Counted from the stretch's first letter, positions 33,779 through 43,636 are shown. The stretch is DNA of 64,000 nucleotides from Lysobacter sp036697405 (GCF_036697405.1 NZ_JBAHWA010000013.1:30674-94673), one strand, 5' to 3'. Notes: generated from the sequence alone by a model not told the origin. Numbers and translations: made by a program.

Positions 33779-36700
33779 ATGACCACCAAGATGAAACTGC
33801 TCGACTACACCCTGATCGGGCTGCTGGCCAGCCTGCCGCCGCTGGCGCAAGCGCAGGACGCGCAGTCGCCGTCGGCCGCTACGCCGCCGGTGAGCGGCGC
33901 GGACTGCACCGGCGACGAATGCAGCTCCGAAGAAGGTCTGCTGTTCCGCCTGCGCACCCTGGGCGAAAGCGATCCGCTGGCGCCGGCCGGCAGCAGCTCC
34001 TCGCAGGCGCTGCAGCCCGACCGACGCGTCGACATCGACCTGGGCCGCGGCGCGGCGCCGGGGCGGGCGACGGTGGCCGGCAAGTTCGTCCTGCGCCTGA
34101 GCAACGGCGGCGCGATCTGGGCCACCGAGGATCCGGCCCTGGGCCTGCCCGAACTGTCGGTATCCGCGCCGGGCTTCGCGCCCTTCGACGGCCGCAACGT
34201 CGTCAAGCCGGTGCAGTTCTACGTGCGCAGCAACTATTCGTCCTTCATCGAGCGCTATGAGCTCAAGCTCTACCGCGCCAGCGACGCCGACCTGGTCGAA
34301 CCGCTGGCGACGGTGCCGCTGGACGTGGCGGCGGTGACGCAGGGCGACTGGGACGGCGCGCTGCCGGACAAGTACCGCTTCCGCGCCGGCGACGACCTGA
34401 TCTACGTGCTGCGCGCCTACGACCGCGAAGGCCACTTCGACGAAACCCAGCCGCGCACGCTGCAGCTGGTGACGCCGGAGGAAGCCGAGCGCGGCGGCCG
34501 CAAGCTGCGCGAGGGCGTGGAGAAGTCGCTGGGCACCGCGCTGAGCACCGAACAGGCGCAGACCCAGGCATTGATCGACGAGGCGTTCGCGGCTAACGGC
34601 CTGCGCCAGCAGAACATCCCGATCTACGGTTCGCGCATTCGCATCCACGGCCGCAATCTGCCGCCCGGCTACAGCCTCACCATCAACGGCGACAGCCATC
34701 CGGTCGACCTGGAGCGCAAGTTCGTCGCCGAATACCTGATGCCGGTGGGGCACCACGACTTCGCCGTCGAACTGCGCGGCGGCGCCGACGGACTCGGCGG
34801 CGAGCCCGCGTCCGACGCCCAGGGCGTGCGCCAGACCCTCGGCGTCGACGTCAGCGGCCGCTACTTCTTCGGCGTGGGCCTGGCCGACGTGACCGTGTGG
34901 CAGAACAAGATCAGCGGCTCGGTGGAACCTTTCGGCGTCGACAGCCGTTATGCCGACGACGTGATCAGCGACGGCCGCCTGGCGTTCTACGGCAAGGCCA
35001 AGCTGCGCGGCAAGTACCTGATCACCGCCCAGGCCGACACCACCGAGCGCGATCTGGAACATCTGTTCGACGGCTTCGGCCAGGCCGATCCGCAGGACGT
35101 GTTCCGGCGCCTGGACCCGGACCTGTACTACCCGGTGTACGGCGACGACTCGACCACCTACCGCGATGTCGACACCATGGGCCGCTTCTACCTGCGCGCC
35201 GACTGGGACAAGAACCAGGCGTTGTGGGGCAACTACAGTACCGGCATCACCGGCACCGAATACGGCCAGTACCAGCGCTCCTTGTACGGCGCCGCGCTGA
35301 GCTGGCGCTCGCGCGGCAGCAATGCCTGGGGCGATCCCGGTACCGAGCTGCGCGCATTCGGCTCCGAGGCGCAGACCGCGCCCGGCCACAGCGAGTTCGC
35401 CGGCACCGGCGGCAGCCTGTACTACCTCAAGCACACCGACCTGCTGCCCGGCTCCGACGTGGTGGTGCTGGAGATCCGCGACGCCACCACCGGCCGGGTC
35501 GAGAACCGGGTCAATCTCAAGCGCGGCTCCGACTACGAGATCGACGAACTGCAGGGTCGTATCCTGCTGACGCGGCCGCTGGCCGTGGTCACCCGCGAGA
35601 ACCTGCGCAGCATCTCGCGCGACGCTCCGCTGGACGGCTACGAACAGCGCCTGATGGTGGACTACGAATGGGTGCCCTCGGGCTTCGACGCCGACGAGGT
35701 CAGCGCCGGCCTGCGCGCCAAGCACTGGTTCGGCGATCACCTGGGCGTGGGCGCGACCTACGTCGACGAGAACCGCGCCGGCGAGGACTATTCGCTGGCC
35801 GCCGGCGACATCACCCTGCAGGCCGGCCGCGGCACCTATCTCAAGGCCGAATACAGCCAGACGCGTTCCTTCGGTGCGCCGGTGTTCTTCTCCGACAACG
35901 GCGGCTTCAGCTTCGTCCAGCTCAACCCGGTCGGGCCGCGCGAAGGCGAGGCCAAGGCGGTGGAGGCGCGGGTCAACTTCCGCGAACTGGGTTGGACCGA
36001 ACAGGACTGGTCGGCCGGCGCCTGGTGGCGCCGCGTCGGCGCCGGCTATTCGACCAGCCGCGCCGACAACGGCCTGGACATCGAAGAGCAGGGCATCGAA
36101 CTGCTGGGGCAATTCACGCCCAACCTGGGCCTGTACGCGCGCTACACCCAGGCCGAACGCGGCGGTGAGTCGCTGGACCAGACCCAGGTCACGGTGGAGT
36201 GGCGCGCCAGCGACGCGGACACCTTCACCGCCGAGCTGCGCCGCACCGAACAGCGCCGCGCCAGCGGCGACGCCGACGGCACCCTGGCCGCCCTGCGCTA
36301 CGCGCGCAAGGTCGGCAGCGCGCTGGACCTGTACGGCACCGCCCAGTTCACCCTGGACGACGACGGCGGCGCCTACGCCGACAACGACGCCTACACCGTC
36401 GGCGGCAAGTACCTGTTCGGCGATTCGTCCACTCTGGGCGCCGAGCTGACCCATGGCGACCGCGGCAACGCGGCCCAGGTCAACGCGGAGTACCGCTTCA
36501 GCCCCGAGCACACGCTGTACGGCAACTACACCTATTCCACCGACAGCACCCAGCACGATTCGCTGTTCAATCCCAATCGCCAGAACGGTTGGGCCTTGGG
36601 CCAGCGCTGGCGGCTGTCGTCGCAGGCCAACCTGTTCAACGAAAGCCAGTTCCTGAAGAATCGCCAGGAGTCGGGCCTGGCCCACACCTTCGGCATGGAC

Positions 36701-37498
36701 TTCTATCCGGCGCAGGGCTGGAACCTGGGCTTCACCCTGTCCGAGGGCGACCTGACCAACAGCGCCGGCGGCGAAGTCGACCGCCGCGCTATCAGCCTCA
36801 GTGGCGGCCGCACCTCGCCCGACACCGATTGGAACAGCAAGCTGGAATGGCGCCGCGACACGGGCGTCGAGCGCCGCCGGCAATGGGTCAGCACCAATCG
36901 CCTGCTGCACAAGATCAACGAAAGCTGGCGCATCGCCGCGCGTTTCAACTACTCCGACACCGACGACGAGACCGATCCCAACGCCGGCGCGCGCTTCATC
37001 GAAGGCAACTTCGGCTTCGCCTGGCGGCCATGGAACAGCACGCGTTGGGCTCTGTTCGGCCGCTACACCCATCTGTACGACCTGGCCACCCTGGCCCAGG
37101 TCAACGGCGCCAGCTACGACCAGAAATCGCAGATCCTGTCGCTGGAAGGCGTGTACAAGCGCGACCGCAACTGGGAGTTCGCGGCCAAGCTGGCGCGGCG
37201 CGAGGGCGAAGTCCGCTTCGGCCGCGGCAGCGGCGCCTGGTTCGATTCGGGCACCACCTTCGCAGCCGGCCAGGTCCGCTACGAACTGCGCCAGCAGTGG
37301 CATGCGCTGGCCGAATACCGCTGGCTGGACGTGCGCGACGGCGGCAGCCGCAAGGGTTGGCTGCTGGGCGTGGACCGCGATCTGGGCCGCAATTTCCGCA
37401 TCGGTGCGGGCTACAACTTCACCGATTTCAGCGACGATCTGACCGATTTCGATTACGACCACAAGGGTTGGTTCGTGAACTTCGTGGGGAGCTACTGA
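33779..37498 (+). CDS. Large probable outer-membrane beta-barrel protein
   Basis: 1239 residues from the ATG at 33779 (GAGGGGG 7 bp upstream, 11 bp after the previous stop). It has a signal peptide ending LAQAQ. Residues about 30-370 appear globular and periplasmic. From about 375 on the sequence alternates as in barrel strands with many Tyr/Trp girdle residues (RYFFGVGLADVTVW, AFYGKAKLRGKYL, GFAWRPWNSTRWALFGRYTH), and the last residue is Tyr (VNFVGSY), the usual outer-membrane protein C-terminal aromatic. No TonB box or plug is visible, so it is not an ordinary receptor. I infer it anchors or secretes the neighbouring repeat proteins. Precise family not recognised. Confidence 0.75.
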   Translation: MTTKMKLLDYTLIGLLASLPPLAQAQDAQSPSAATPPVSGADCTGDECSSEEGLLFRLRTLGESDPLAPAGSSSSQALQPDRRVDIDLGRGAAPGRATVAGKFVLRLSNGGAIWATEDPALGLPELSVSAPGFAPFDGRNVVKPVQFYVRSNYSSFIERYELKLYRASDADLVEPLATVPLDVAAVTQGDWDGALPDKYRFRAGDDLIYVLRAYDREGHFDETQPRTLQLVTPEEAERGGRKLREGVEKSLGTALSTEQAQTQALIDEAFAANGLRQQNIPIYGSRIRIHGRNLPPGYSLTINGDSHPVDLERKFVAEYLMPVGHHDFAVELRGGADGLGGEPASDAQGVRQTLGVDVSGRYFFGVGLADVTVWQNKISGSVEPFGVDSRYADDVISDGRLAFYGKAKLRGKYLITAQADTTERDLEHLFDGFGQADPQDVFRRLDPDLYYPVYGDDSTTYRDVDTMGRFYLRADWDKNQALWGNYSTGITGTEYGQYQRSLYGAALSWRSRGSNAWGDPGTELRAFGSEAQTAPGHSEFAGTGGSLYYLKHTDLLPGSDVVVLEIRDATTGRVENRVNLKRGSDYEIDELQGRILLTRPLAVVTRENLRSISRDAPLDGYEQRLMVDYEWVPSGFDADEVSAGLRAKHWFGDHLGVGATYVDENRAGEDYSLAAGDITLQAGRGTYLKAEYSQTRSFGAPVFFSDNGGFSFVQLNPVGPREGEAKAVEARVNFRELGWTEQDWSAGAWWRRVGAGYSTSRADNGLDIEEQGIELLGQFTPNLGLYARYTQAERGGESLDQTQVTVEWRASDADTFTAELRRTEQRRASGDADGTLAALRYARKVGSALDLYGTAQFTLDDDGGAYADNDAYTVGGKYLFGDSSTLGAELTHGDRGNAAQVNAEYRFSPEHTLYGNYTYSTDSTQHDSLFNPNRQNGWALGQRWRLSSQANLFNESQFLKNRQESGLAHTFGMDFYPAQGWNLGFTLSEGDLTNSAGGEVDRRAISLSGGRTSPDTDWNSKLEWRRDTGVERRRQWVSTNRLLHKINESWRIAARFNYSDTDDETDPNAGARFIEGNFGFAWRPWNSTRWALFGRYTHLYDLATLAQVNGASYDQKSQILSLEGVYKRDRNWEFAAKLARREGEVRFGRGSGAWFDSGTTFAAGQVRYELRQQWHALAEYRWLDVRDGGSRKGWLLGVDRDLGRNFRIGAGYNFTDFSDDLTDFDYDHKGWFVNFVGSY

Positions 37499-37500
37499 GC

Positions 37501-40500
37501 ATGTCCGTTGGCTGCGCATCCATCGCCGATACCCGTCCGAGCCGCCTGAGCACCCGGGCCGCGCAAGCGCGCGCGGCAGGCCCCGATCATGGCCAAACCG
37601 TTCGCCGCCGGGCCGCGGCGGCCCTGTGCGGCCTGCTCGCCATGCTGGCGCTGTGGAGTACGGGCGCGCACGCGCAAGTCACGTTCCGCGAAACCTTCGG
37701 CGCGGCCAACGGCGCTTTGCCTACCGCGCAGAGCACCGCCGACGGCAACTGGACCAGCGCCGCCTGCCTCAACGGCCAGATCGTGAACGCCGGCGGCGAC
37801 GCCACCTCCGACGGCGGCGCGTCGACGCACTACCTGTACCACAACACCGCCAACTGCGCGTACACCGCGGGCCAGGCGGTGTGGCGCAACGTAGCGGCGA
37901 TTACGGTGCAGCCGAACAAGAGCTACATGTTCTCGTACTGGACCATGGTGACCAACCAGGTCAGCGACCCGGTGCTGAGCCAGGTCGTCACCCCCAACGC
38001 CGGCGCCGTCACCGTGCTGACCACGCTCAACACGGCTTATCCGGCGACCAACAACACCTGGGTCCGGCGCTGGGTGATCTTCACCACCTCCGCCACGACC
38101 ACGTCGGTCAACCTGCGCATCAACAACGCCAGCACCGCGGCCACCGGCAACGACTTCGGCATCGACGACGTGATCCTGGCGCCGATGCCGACCGTCAGCC
38201 TCACCAAGACCACGTTGAACGGTGCCGGCGGCGCGTTCGGCTTCGCCCTGACCAACACCCAGCAGACCACCGGCACGGTCACCACCAGCGCGGCGAACAC
38301 GCCGACCGCGGTCGACGGCAACGCCAGCGCCGCGGTCACCGATTTCACCGTCGCGGCCATCGCCACCGCGATCACCATCAACGAAACCAGCCTGCCGGCC
38401 ACCTGGTCGTTCGGCAGCGCCAGCTGCACCAACTCCGCCGGCGCCACGGTGGGCACGCTGAGCGGCCGTCAGATCACCATCCCGGCCGCTTCGGTCGCGT
38501 TGGGCGAGTCGTTCGCCTGCAGCTACGTCAACCAGACCCAACCCAGCTTCGGTACCTGCAGTTCCACCATGTATCTCGGCGTGGGCGGACCGACCCAGTT
38601 GCATCGCATCGACACCAGTACCAATCCGCTGACGTATCCGCCGATCGGTGCGCCCGATGCCCTGGGCTACAACGCCATGGGCTACGACCCGGCCAGCAAT
38701 TACCTGTTCGCCACGCGCTTCGACAGCGCCACCTCCACCTATCGCCTGCTGCGCATAGGCGGCGACGGCAGCGTGCTGGACATGGGCGCCATCGCCGGCG
38801 CCGGCATCAATGCCGTGACGACCATCGCCTCGGGCGAAATCGGCGCGGACGGCTTCTATTACCTCAAGCAGAACGCCACCACCAACCAGATGTGGCGGGT
38901 CAATCTCAACACCCGGGTCGCCACGCTGATCACGATGAGCCAGGCGATCAACTCGGCCGACCTGGCCTGGTCGAACGGACTGCTGTACGTGCACGACCAC
39001 ACGACCGGCTTCTTCCATTCGATCAACCCGACCACCGGTGCGGTCCTCCAGATCGGCCCCTCGGGCCTGATCGGCGACGTCAACGCCTTCGGCTCGATGA
39101 TCGGCGCCAGCAACGGCATTTTCGGCCGCCGCAACAACGGCGGGTTCTACCAGTTCGACACCGCCACCGGCCTGGCGACCCTGATCTCCGACGCGCCGGC
39201 CGGCGCCGGCGACGGCGCCAAGTGCGCCACCACGGCGGTGCAGTTCGCCGCCGACCTGGCGATCACCAAGACCGACGGCAGCGCCATCTACACGCCGGGC
39301 AACAACGTCACCTACAGCATCGTGGTCAGCAACAACGGCCCCTTCGGCGTGCAGAACGCGCAGGTGACCGACCCGCTGCCGACCGGCGTGACCACCGCCA
39401 ACTGGACCTGTGGCAGCGCCACCGGCGGCGCCGTCTGCGGCGCGGCCAGCGGCACCGGTGCGATCAACACCACCGCCAATCTGCCGGCCGGCGGCTCGGT
39501 CACCTACAGCCTGACCCTGTTCGTGCCCTCGACCTTCTCCGGCAACCTGGTCAACACCGCGACGGTGACGACGCCGACCGGCACGGTCGACGCGACCCCG
39601 GCCAACAATTCGGCCACCGACACCGATACCCAGTTCCCGCTGCCGCCGGGCAATGTCGCCACGATCACCTGCAACAGCGGCGGCGCGCTGTTCAACACCG
39701 CCTACGACGGTGCCGGCGGCCGGCTCACCTCGGGCGCGGACAACTATTGGCAGGTCGCGCTGACCACCACGCCCGTCACCGGCGCGCCGCCGGCGGGCCT
39801 GAGCTATGCCGCGGCGCAAGTGGTCGCCGCCCCGCCGGCCAACTACATCGTCTCGCCCTACGGCAACGCCAACTGGATCTCGCACGCCGCCAACGCGATC
39901 CACCCCAGCAACGTCAACTACGACGTGTTCTACCGTTTCCAGTTCAATCTCGGCCCTGGCGTGGACCCGGCGGCGATGTCGCTGGACATGCAGTTCTACG
40001 CCGACAACGCGGTGTACGAGGTCTGGGTGAACGGCGCGGCGCAGGGCGTGCAGTCGAACTACGGCGCGGCCAACCCCTATTTCTATGCCGGTTTCGCGGT
40101 GGGCGCACAGGCCTCGGGTGTGTTGAACGGGCCCTGGCAGGGCGGCCTCAACGAGATCGTCGTGCACATCAAGTCCGGTCCCGGCGCGCAGGCGTTCCTG
40201 GCCCAGGTGCTGCCGCCGGCGGCGGTGTGCGCGCCGGCCACGGTCACGCTGAACAAGACCACGCGCTTCGTCACCGGCGGGCCGTTCAACTTCGCGCTCA
40301 GCAACACCGCCCAGGCCACCGGCACCGTCACCACCCCGGCCGCCGACGCGCCGGCGCAGGTCGACGGCGATACCGCCAGCCCCGCCACGATCGAGCCCTA
40401 TGCGGTGGCCGTCTTCGGCACCGACGTGGTGATCACCGAAAGCGCGCTGCCCAGCGGTTGGACGCTCAGCGACGCCAGCTGCACCAGCGGCGGCACGCCG

Positions 40501-40908
40501 ATCGGCAGCCGCTCCGGCGGCGCCTACACCATCCCCGGCAGCGCCATCGACGCCAGCGCCGAGAGCTTCGTCTGCAACTTCACCAACACCCCGGGCGTGG
40601 ACCTGCGCATCGACAAGGCGGCCAATCCGGCCACCCTGCGCAGCGGCGAAACGGTCACCTACACGCTCACGGTGAACAACGACGGCCCCGGCCCCGGCGA
40701 CGGCGCCGTGCTCAGCGACCCCGCCATCCCCGGCGTGGACTGCAGCGCGGGCAGCCTGAGTTGCGGCAGCGCCAGCGGTGGCGCGGTCTGTCCGGGCGCG
40801 CCGACGGTGGCGGCCTTGCAGGGCAGCGGCGTGACCCTGCCGACCCTGCCAGCGGGCGGCTCGATGCAGTTCACCTTGGTCTGCACGGTGACGGCCAGCG
40901 GCTTGTAG
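37501..40908 (+). CDS. Exported DUF11-domain protein
   Basis: 1135 residues starting 2 bp after the barrel gene, with GGGGAG 10 bp before the ATG. A long basic N-region precedes the signal core (ALCGLLAMLALWSTGAHAQ). It contains an N-terminal jellyroll-like module (FRETFGAANGALPTA), two copies of a TKTTLNGAGGAFGFAL-type prealbumin-like domain (about 220-340 and 915-1030), a propeller-like region (about 360-570) with LHRIDTSTNPLTYPPIG, and DUF11 domains (about 585-710 and 1035-1135). It ends without a sorting or OmpA domain. Probable third component of the surface locus. Confidence 0.78.
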   Translation: MSVGCASIADTRPSRLSTRAAQARAAGPDHGQTVRRRAAAALCGLLAMLALWSTGAHAQVTFRETFGAANGALPTAQSTADGNWTSAACLNGQIVNAGGDATSDGGASTHYLYHNTANCAYTAGQAVWRNVAAITVQPNKSYMFSYWTMVTNQVSDPVLSQVVTPNAGAVTVLTTLNTAYPATNNTWVRRWVIFTTSATTTSVNLRINNASTAATGNDFGIDDVILAPMPTVSLTKTTLNGAGGAFGFALTNTQQTTGTVTTSAANTPTAVDGNASAAVTDFTVAAIATAITINETSLPATWSFGSASCTNSAGATVGTLSGRQITIPAASVALGESFACSYVNQTQPSFGTCSSTMYLGVGGPTQLHRIDTSTNPLTYPPIGAPDALGYNAMGYDPASNYLFATRFDSATSTYRLLRIGGDGSVLDMGAIAGAGINAVTTIASGEIGADGFYYLKQNATTNQMWRVNLNTRVATLITMSQAINSADLAWSNGLLYVHDHTTGFFHSINPTTGAVLQIGPSGLIGDVNAFGSMIGASNGIFGRRNNGGFYQFDTATGLATLISDAPAGAGDGAKCATTAVQFAADLAITKTDGSAIYTPGNNVTYSIVVSNNGPFGVQNAQVTDPLPTGVTTANWTCGSATGGAVCGAASGTGAINTTANLPAGGSVTYSLTLFVPSTFSGNLVNTATVTTPTGTVDATPANNSATDTDTQFPLPPGNVATITCNSGGALFNTAYDGAGGRLTSGADNYWQVALTTTPVTGAPPAGLSYAAAQVVAAPPANYIVSPYGNANWISHAANAIHPSNVNYDVFYRFQFNLGPGVDPAAMSLDMQFYADNAVYEVWVNGAAQGVQSNYGAANPYFYAGFAVGAQASGVLNGPWQGGLNEIVVHIKSGPGAQAFLAQVLPPAAVCAPATVTLNKTTRFVTGGPFNFALSNTAQATGTVTTPAADAPAQVDGDTASPATIEPYAVAVFGTDVVITESALPSGWTLSDASCTSGGTPIGSRSGGAYTIPGSAIDASAESFVCNFTNTPGVDLRIDKAANPATLRSGETVTYTLTVNNDGPGPGDGAVLSDPAIPGVDCSAGSLSCGSASGGAVCPGAPTVAALQGSGVTLPTLPAGGSMQFTLVCTVTASGL

Positions 40909-41053
40909 GCGAAACCCGCGGCGCCGGTGCGTTCCAGGCCGGCGTTCGCGAAGCTCTTTGCAGTGGCATAAAAAGTGTGCCTAATGGCGTGGTCAAATCT
41001 TGGCCCGCGCAGGCAGCCGACGCGGGTCCGACGAACAGGGACGTCGACCCCGG

Positions 41054-42451
41054 ATGAACAAACCCGCCACCACTCCACCTTCCCGTCGCGAATCGCCGTG
41101 GCGGGCTGTCCCCGCCTGGCTGGCGCGCGTGCCCATCGACGACCCCGTCGACCGTCGCAATGCGCCCATGTTGCAGATCGTGCTGTTGCTGCTGGGCAGC
41201 CTGCCGCCGCTGGCTTGGGCCTATCGCCTGATCACCGGCATTCCCTGGCGTCCCGGCGAAACGCTCAGCCTGTGCCTGAGCCTGGCGCTGAGCGCCCTGG
41301 CGATCTTCAGCTTCGTCCTGATCCGCCGCGGCCGCCTGCAGTGGGCGGTACGCCAGTTGATGGCGGTGGTGGCCCTGGTGGTGATGCTGTCCTACCTGGG
41401 CAACGGCTTCGACGCCAATCGCTTCGAGCATCCGGTGCAGGTGATGTGGCTGGTCATCGCCGGCCTGATGATCGGTCGCCGCGCGCTGTGGCTGATGTAC
41501 GCCTGGACCGTGCTCGCGTTCGCGGTCGGCGTCTGGCGCGACGTCGGCGCCAAGGTGCCGGCGGCGTCCTCGGTGGCCAACTTCGGCGTCGACGCCGCGA
41601 TCAGCGCCACGATCTTCTTGTTCGTGGCCATCGTCGTCGACCGCAGCATGTCGGCGCTGCGCGAGAGCCTGGACGCCGCCAACCGGCGCGGCAGCGAGCT
41701 GGCCGAGGCCAACCGCCGCCTGCAGGACGAGATCGCCGAGCGCGAACGGGTGCAGTCGCAGCTGATCCATGCGCAGAAGGTCGAGGCGGTGGGCCGCCTG
41801 GCCAGCGGCGTGGCCCACGACTTCAACCACCTGCTGGGCCTGATCCTGGGCTATGCCGAGCGCGGCCAGCGCAGCAGCGACAGCGCCGAGGCGCAAAAGG
41901 CGTTGTCGGGCGTGGAGTCGGCGGCGCGGCGCGCCAGCGCGATCAGCCAGAAGCTGCTCAACTTCAGCCGCCAGGACCTCGCCCGAGCGGAAACCTTCGA
42001 TGCCTGCGCGGCGCTGCTGGACATGCGGATGCCGCTGCGACAGCTGTTCGACCCGGCCGTGGAAATCGACTTCGACCTGCCCGAGCGGCCGGTGCCGATC
42101 CATTTCGACCGTGTCCACTTCGAACTGATGGTGCTCAACATCGCCGCCAACGCCGACCACGCCATGCCCGACGGCGGCAGCTTCACCATCGCCCTGCGCC
42201 ACGCCGAGGAGGAAGGCGCGCTGGTGGCGCTGGACCTCAGCGACACCGGCCACGGCATGGGCGAGGACGTGCGCGCACGCGTGTTCGAGCCGTTCTTCAC
42301 CACCAAGCCCAGCGGCCAGGGCACCGGCCTGGGCCTGGCGGTGGTGCGCGACCTGGTGGTCAACGCCGAGGGCCGCATCGAGGTGGAAAGCCGGGTGGGC
42401 GAGGGCACGGTCTTCCGCATCCGCCTGCCGCAGCGGGCCGAGGCGGCCTAG
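41054..42451 (+). CDS. Membrane sensor histidine kinase (NtrB-like)
   Basis: 465 residues. Six hydrophobic segments (about 38-200) act as membrane sensor, followed by a coiled coil (about 205-240). The phospho-acceptor H-box is VGRLASGVAHDFNH (His about 254), and the ATPase has N-box LNIAANADHAM, G1 DTGHGMG, F-box FEPFFTTK and G2 GTGLGLAVV. All catalytic residues are present. No receiver domain and no adjacent regulator, so it is an orphan on the far side of the surface operon from the response regulator at 23592. The ATG at 41054 lacks a strong ribosome-binding site. Confidence 0.9.
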   Translation: MNKPATTPPSRRESPWRAVPAWLARVPIDDPVDRRNAPMLQIVLLLLGSLPPLAWAYRLITGIPWRPGETLSLCLSLALSALAIFSFVLIRRGRLQWAVRQLMAVVALVVMLSYLGNGFDANRFEHPVQVMWLVIAGLMIGRRALWLMYAWTVLAFAVGVWRDVGAKVPAASSVANFGVDAAISATIFLFVAIVVDRSMSALRESLDAANRRGSELAEANRRLQDEIAERERVQSQLIHAQKVEAVGRLASGVAHDFNHLLGLILGYAERGQRSSDSAEAQKALSGVESAARRASAISQKLLNFSRQDLARAETFDACAALLDMRMPLRQLFDPAVEIDFDLPERPVPIHFDRVHFELMVLNIAANADHAMPDGGSFTIALRHAEEEGALVALDLSDTGHGMGEDVRARVFEPFFTTKPSGQGTGLGLAVVRDLVVNAEGRIEVESRVGEGTVFRIRLPQRAEAA

Positions 42452-42501
42452 CCGGCCTAGCCGGCCTGGTCTTGGGCGCGCCGTTCACGGCCAAGGGCAA
42501 C

Positions 42502-42545
42502 AAAAAAGGCCGGAACTCCCGGTTACGTCGGGAATCGTCGGCCTT
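42502..42545 (-). terminator. Terminator after the tRNA-Met gene
   Basis: Arms AAGGCCG/CGGCCTT with an inner TCCCG/CGGGA stem, followed on the minus strand by six T. It lies 8 bp beyond the tRNA 3' end. Confidence 0.75.
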
Positions 42546-42552
42546 CTGAATA

Positions 42553-42629
42553 TGGTGGCTATGGGTGGACTCGAACCACCGACCCCAGCATTATGAGTGC
42601 TGTGCTCTAACCGGCTGAGCTACATAGCC
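42553..42629 (-). tRNA. tRNA-Met (CAT anticodon), elongator type
   Basis: 77 nt cloverleaf. The acceptor stem pairs GGCTATG with CATAGCC, the anticodon loop is CTCATAA, the T-arm has GGTTCGAGTCC, and the terminal CCA is encoded. Overall similarity is to elongator tRNA-Met of E. coli. A CAU tRNA modified to read AUA (Ile2) cannot be excluded by anticodon alone, but body identity favours Met. Confidence 0.93.
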
Positions 42630-42744
42630 ACGGGGAACCGCGAATTATTCATGCCGGGACGGGTGCCGTCAATCGTCCCGGGCCGGCTTGTCGTCGGGCG
42701 GGGGCCGTGGCAGAGTCGGTCGCAGTGAATTTGGAGTCCGCATC

Positions 42745-43365
42745 GTGATCGATCCGGACGGCTACAGGCCCAATGTCGGCATCGTGCTGATGCACCCGGA
42801 CGGCCGCCTGTTCTGGGCCCGACGCGTGCATCGCGACGGCTGGCAGTTCCCGCAAGGCGGGATGAACACCGACGAGACGCCGCTCGAGGCGATGTACCGC
42901 GAGCTGCGCGAAGAGACCGGCCTGCTGCCGCAGCACGTCGAAGTGCTGGGCGCGACCCCGGGCTGGCTGCGCTATCGCCTGCCGCAGCGGGCGATCCGGC
43001 GCAACGACCGCCTGGTCTGCATCGGCCAGAAACAGGTCTGGTTCCTGCTGCGCCTGACCGGCCAGGAGTCCGACCTGCGCCTGGACCTGACCGACAAGCC
43101 CGAGTTCGATCACTGGCGCTGGGTCGATTTCTGGTACCCGGTCGAGCACGTGGTGGTGTTCAAGCGCGGGGTCTACTCCAGCGCCCTGCGCCATCTGGCC
43201 CCGTTCGCGCGCAGCATCGCCGGCGCCCAGGCGGTGCCGGCGCCGGGTCCGGACGCGCGCGCGCAGCTGGATCCGCGTGCGGGCCCAGGGCGCAACCGCC
43301 AGCGGCCGCGCGCCCGCCAACCGGGGATGAACGTCCGCGGCGGCCAGGACCCGACGTCGAATTGA
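42745..43365 (+). CDS. rppH: RNA pyrophosphohydrolase RppH
   Basis: 206 residues. The Nudix box is GGMNTDETPLEAMYRELREE followed by TGL, with the family start DPDGYRPNVGIVL and conserved FPQGG and WFLL segments. It removes pyrophosphate from the 5' end of mRNA to begin RNase E decay. The start is a GTG at 42745 with GGAG 8 bp upstream. The last 45 residues are a Pro/Arg-rich tail typical of xanthomonad RppH. Its TGA lies within a Fur-box-like sequence serving the next gene. Confidence 0.93.
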   Translation: MIDPDGYRPNVGIVLMHPDGRLFWARRVHRDGWQFPQGGMNTDETPLEAMYRELREETGLLPQHVEVLGATPGWLRYRLPQRAIRRNDRLVCIGQKQVWFLLRLTGQESDLRLDLTDKPEFDHWRWVDFWYPVEHVVVFKRGVYSSALRHLAPFARSIAGAQAVPAPGPDARAQLDPRAGPGRNRQRPRARQPGMNVRGGQDPTSN

Positions 43366-43379
43366 CAATCATTCGCATT
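43361..43379 (+). promoter_or_regulatory. Fur box upstream of bfd
   Basis: ATTGACAATCATTCGCATT matches the classic AATGAGAATCATTCTCATT form at 16 of 19 positions. It lies 54 bp before the bfd start and overlaps the rppH stop codon. Iron repression of bfd is the expected effect. Confidence 0.7.
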
Positions 43380-43432
43380 CCTGGCGAAATGGGCTCGCAG
43401 CCGATCCGGCTGCCTGCCCGCCCAACGCCACC

Positions 43433-43636
43433 GTGTACGTCTGCATCTGCAACGGAGTCACCGAACGCGACATCCTCCAGGCCGCCGAGGCCGGTTGCCG
43501 CAGCGTGCCCGAACTGACCATGCGGACCGGCGCCGGCGCCAATTGCGGCAGCTGCCTGGACATGGCCTCCGAATTGCTCGAACGCGCCCGCGCGCTGCGC
43601 GAGCTGCCGCTGCCGGTGTTGCAGCAGGCCGCCTGA
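43433..43636 (+). CDS. bfd: Bacterioferritin-associated ferredoxin Bfd
   Basis: 67 residues. The four [2Fe-2S] cysteines are in CIC (4, 6) and CGSC (38, 41), the BFD-like domain arrangement. Bfd binds bacterioferritin and passes electrons to release stored iron. GTG start at 43433. The bfr gene is 142 bp downstream, and a Fur box precedes it, as expected for a gene induced by iron shortage. Confidence 0.92.
   Translation: MYVCICNGVTERDILQAAEAGCRSVPELTMRTGAGANCGSCLDMASELLERARALRELPLPVLQQAA

Noticed and set aside
33629..37519. Long minus-strand open frame opposite the barrel gene
   Set aside because: It has the composition of an antisense shadow and lacks any domain. The plus-strand gene has a signal peptide, ribosome-binding site and barrel pattern.
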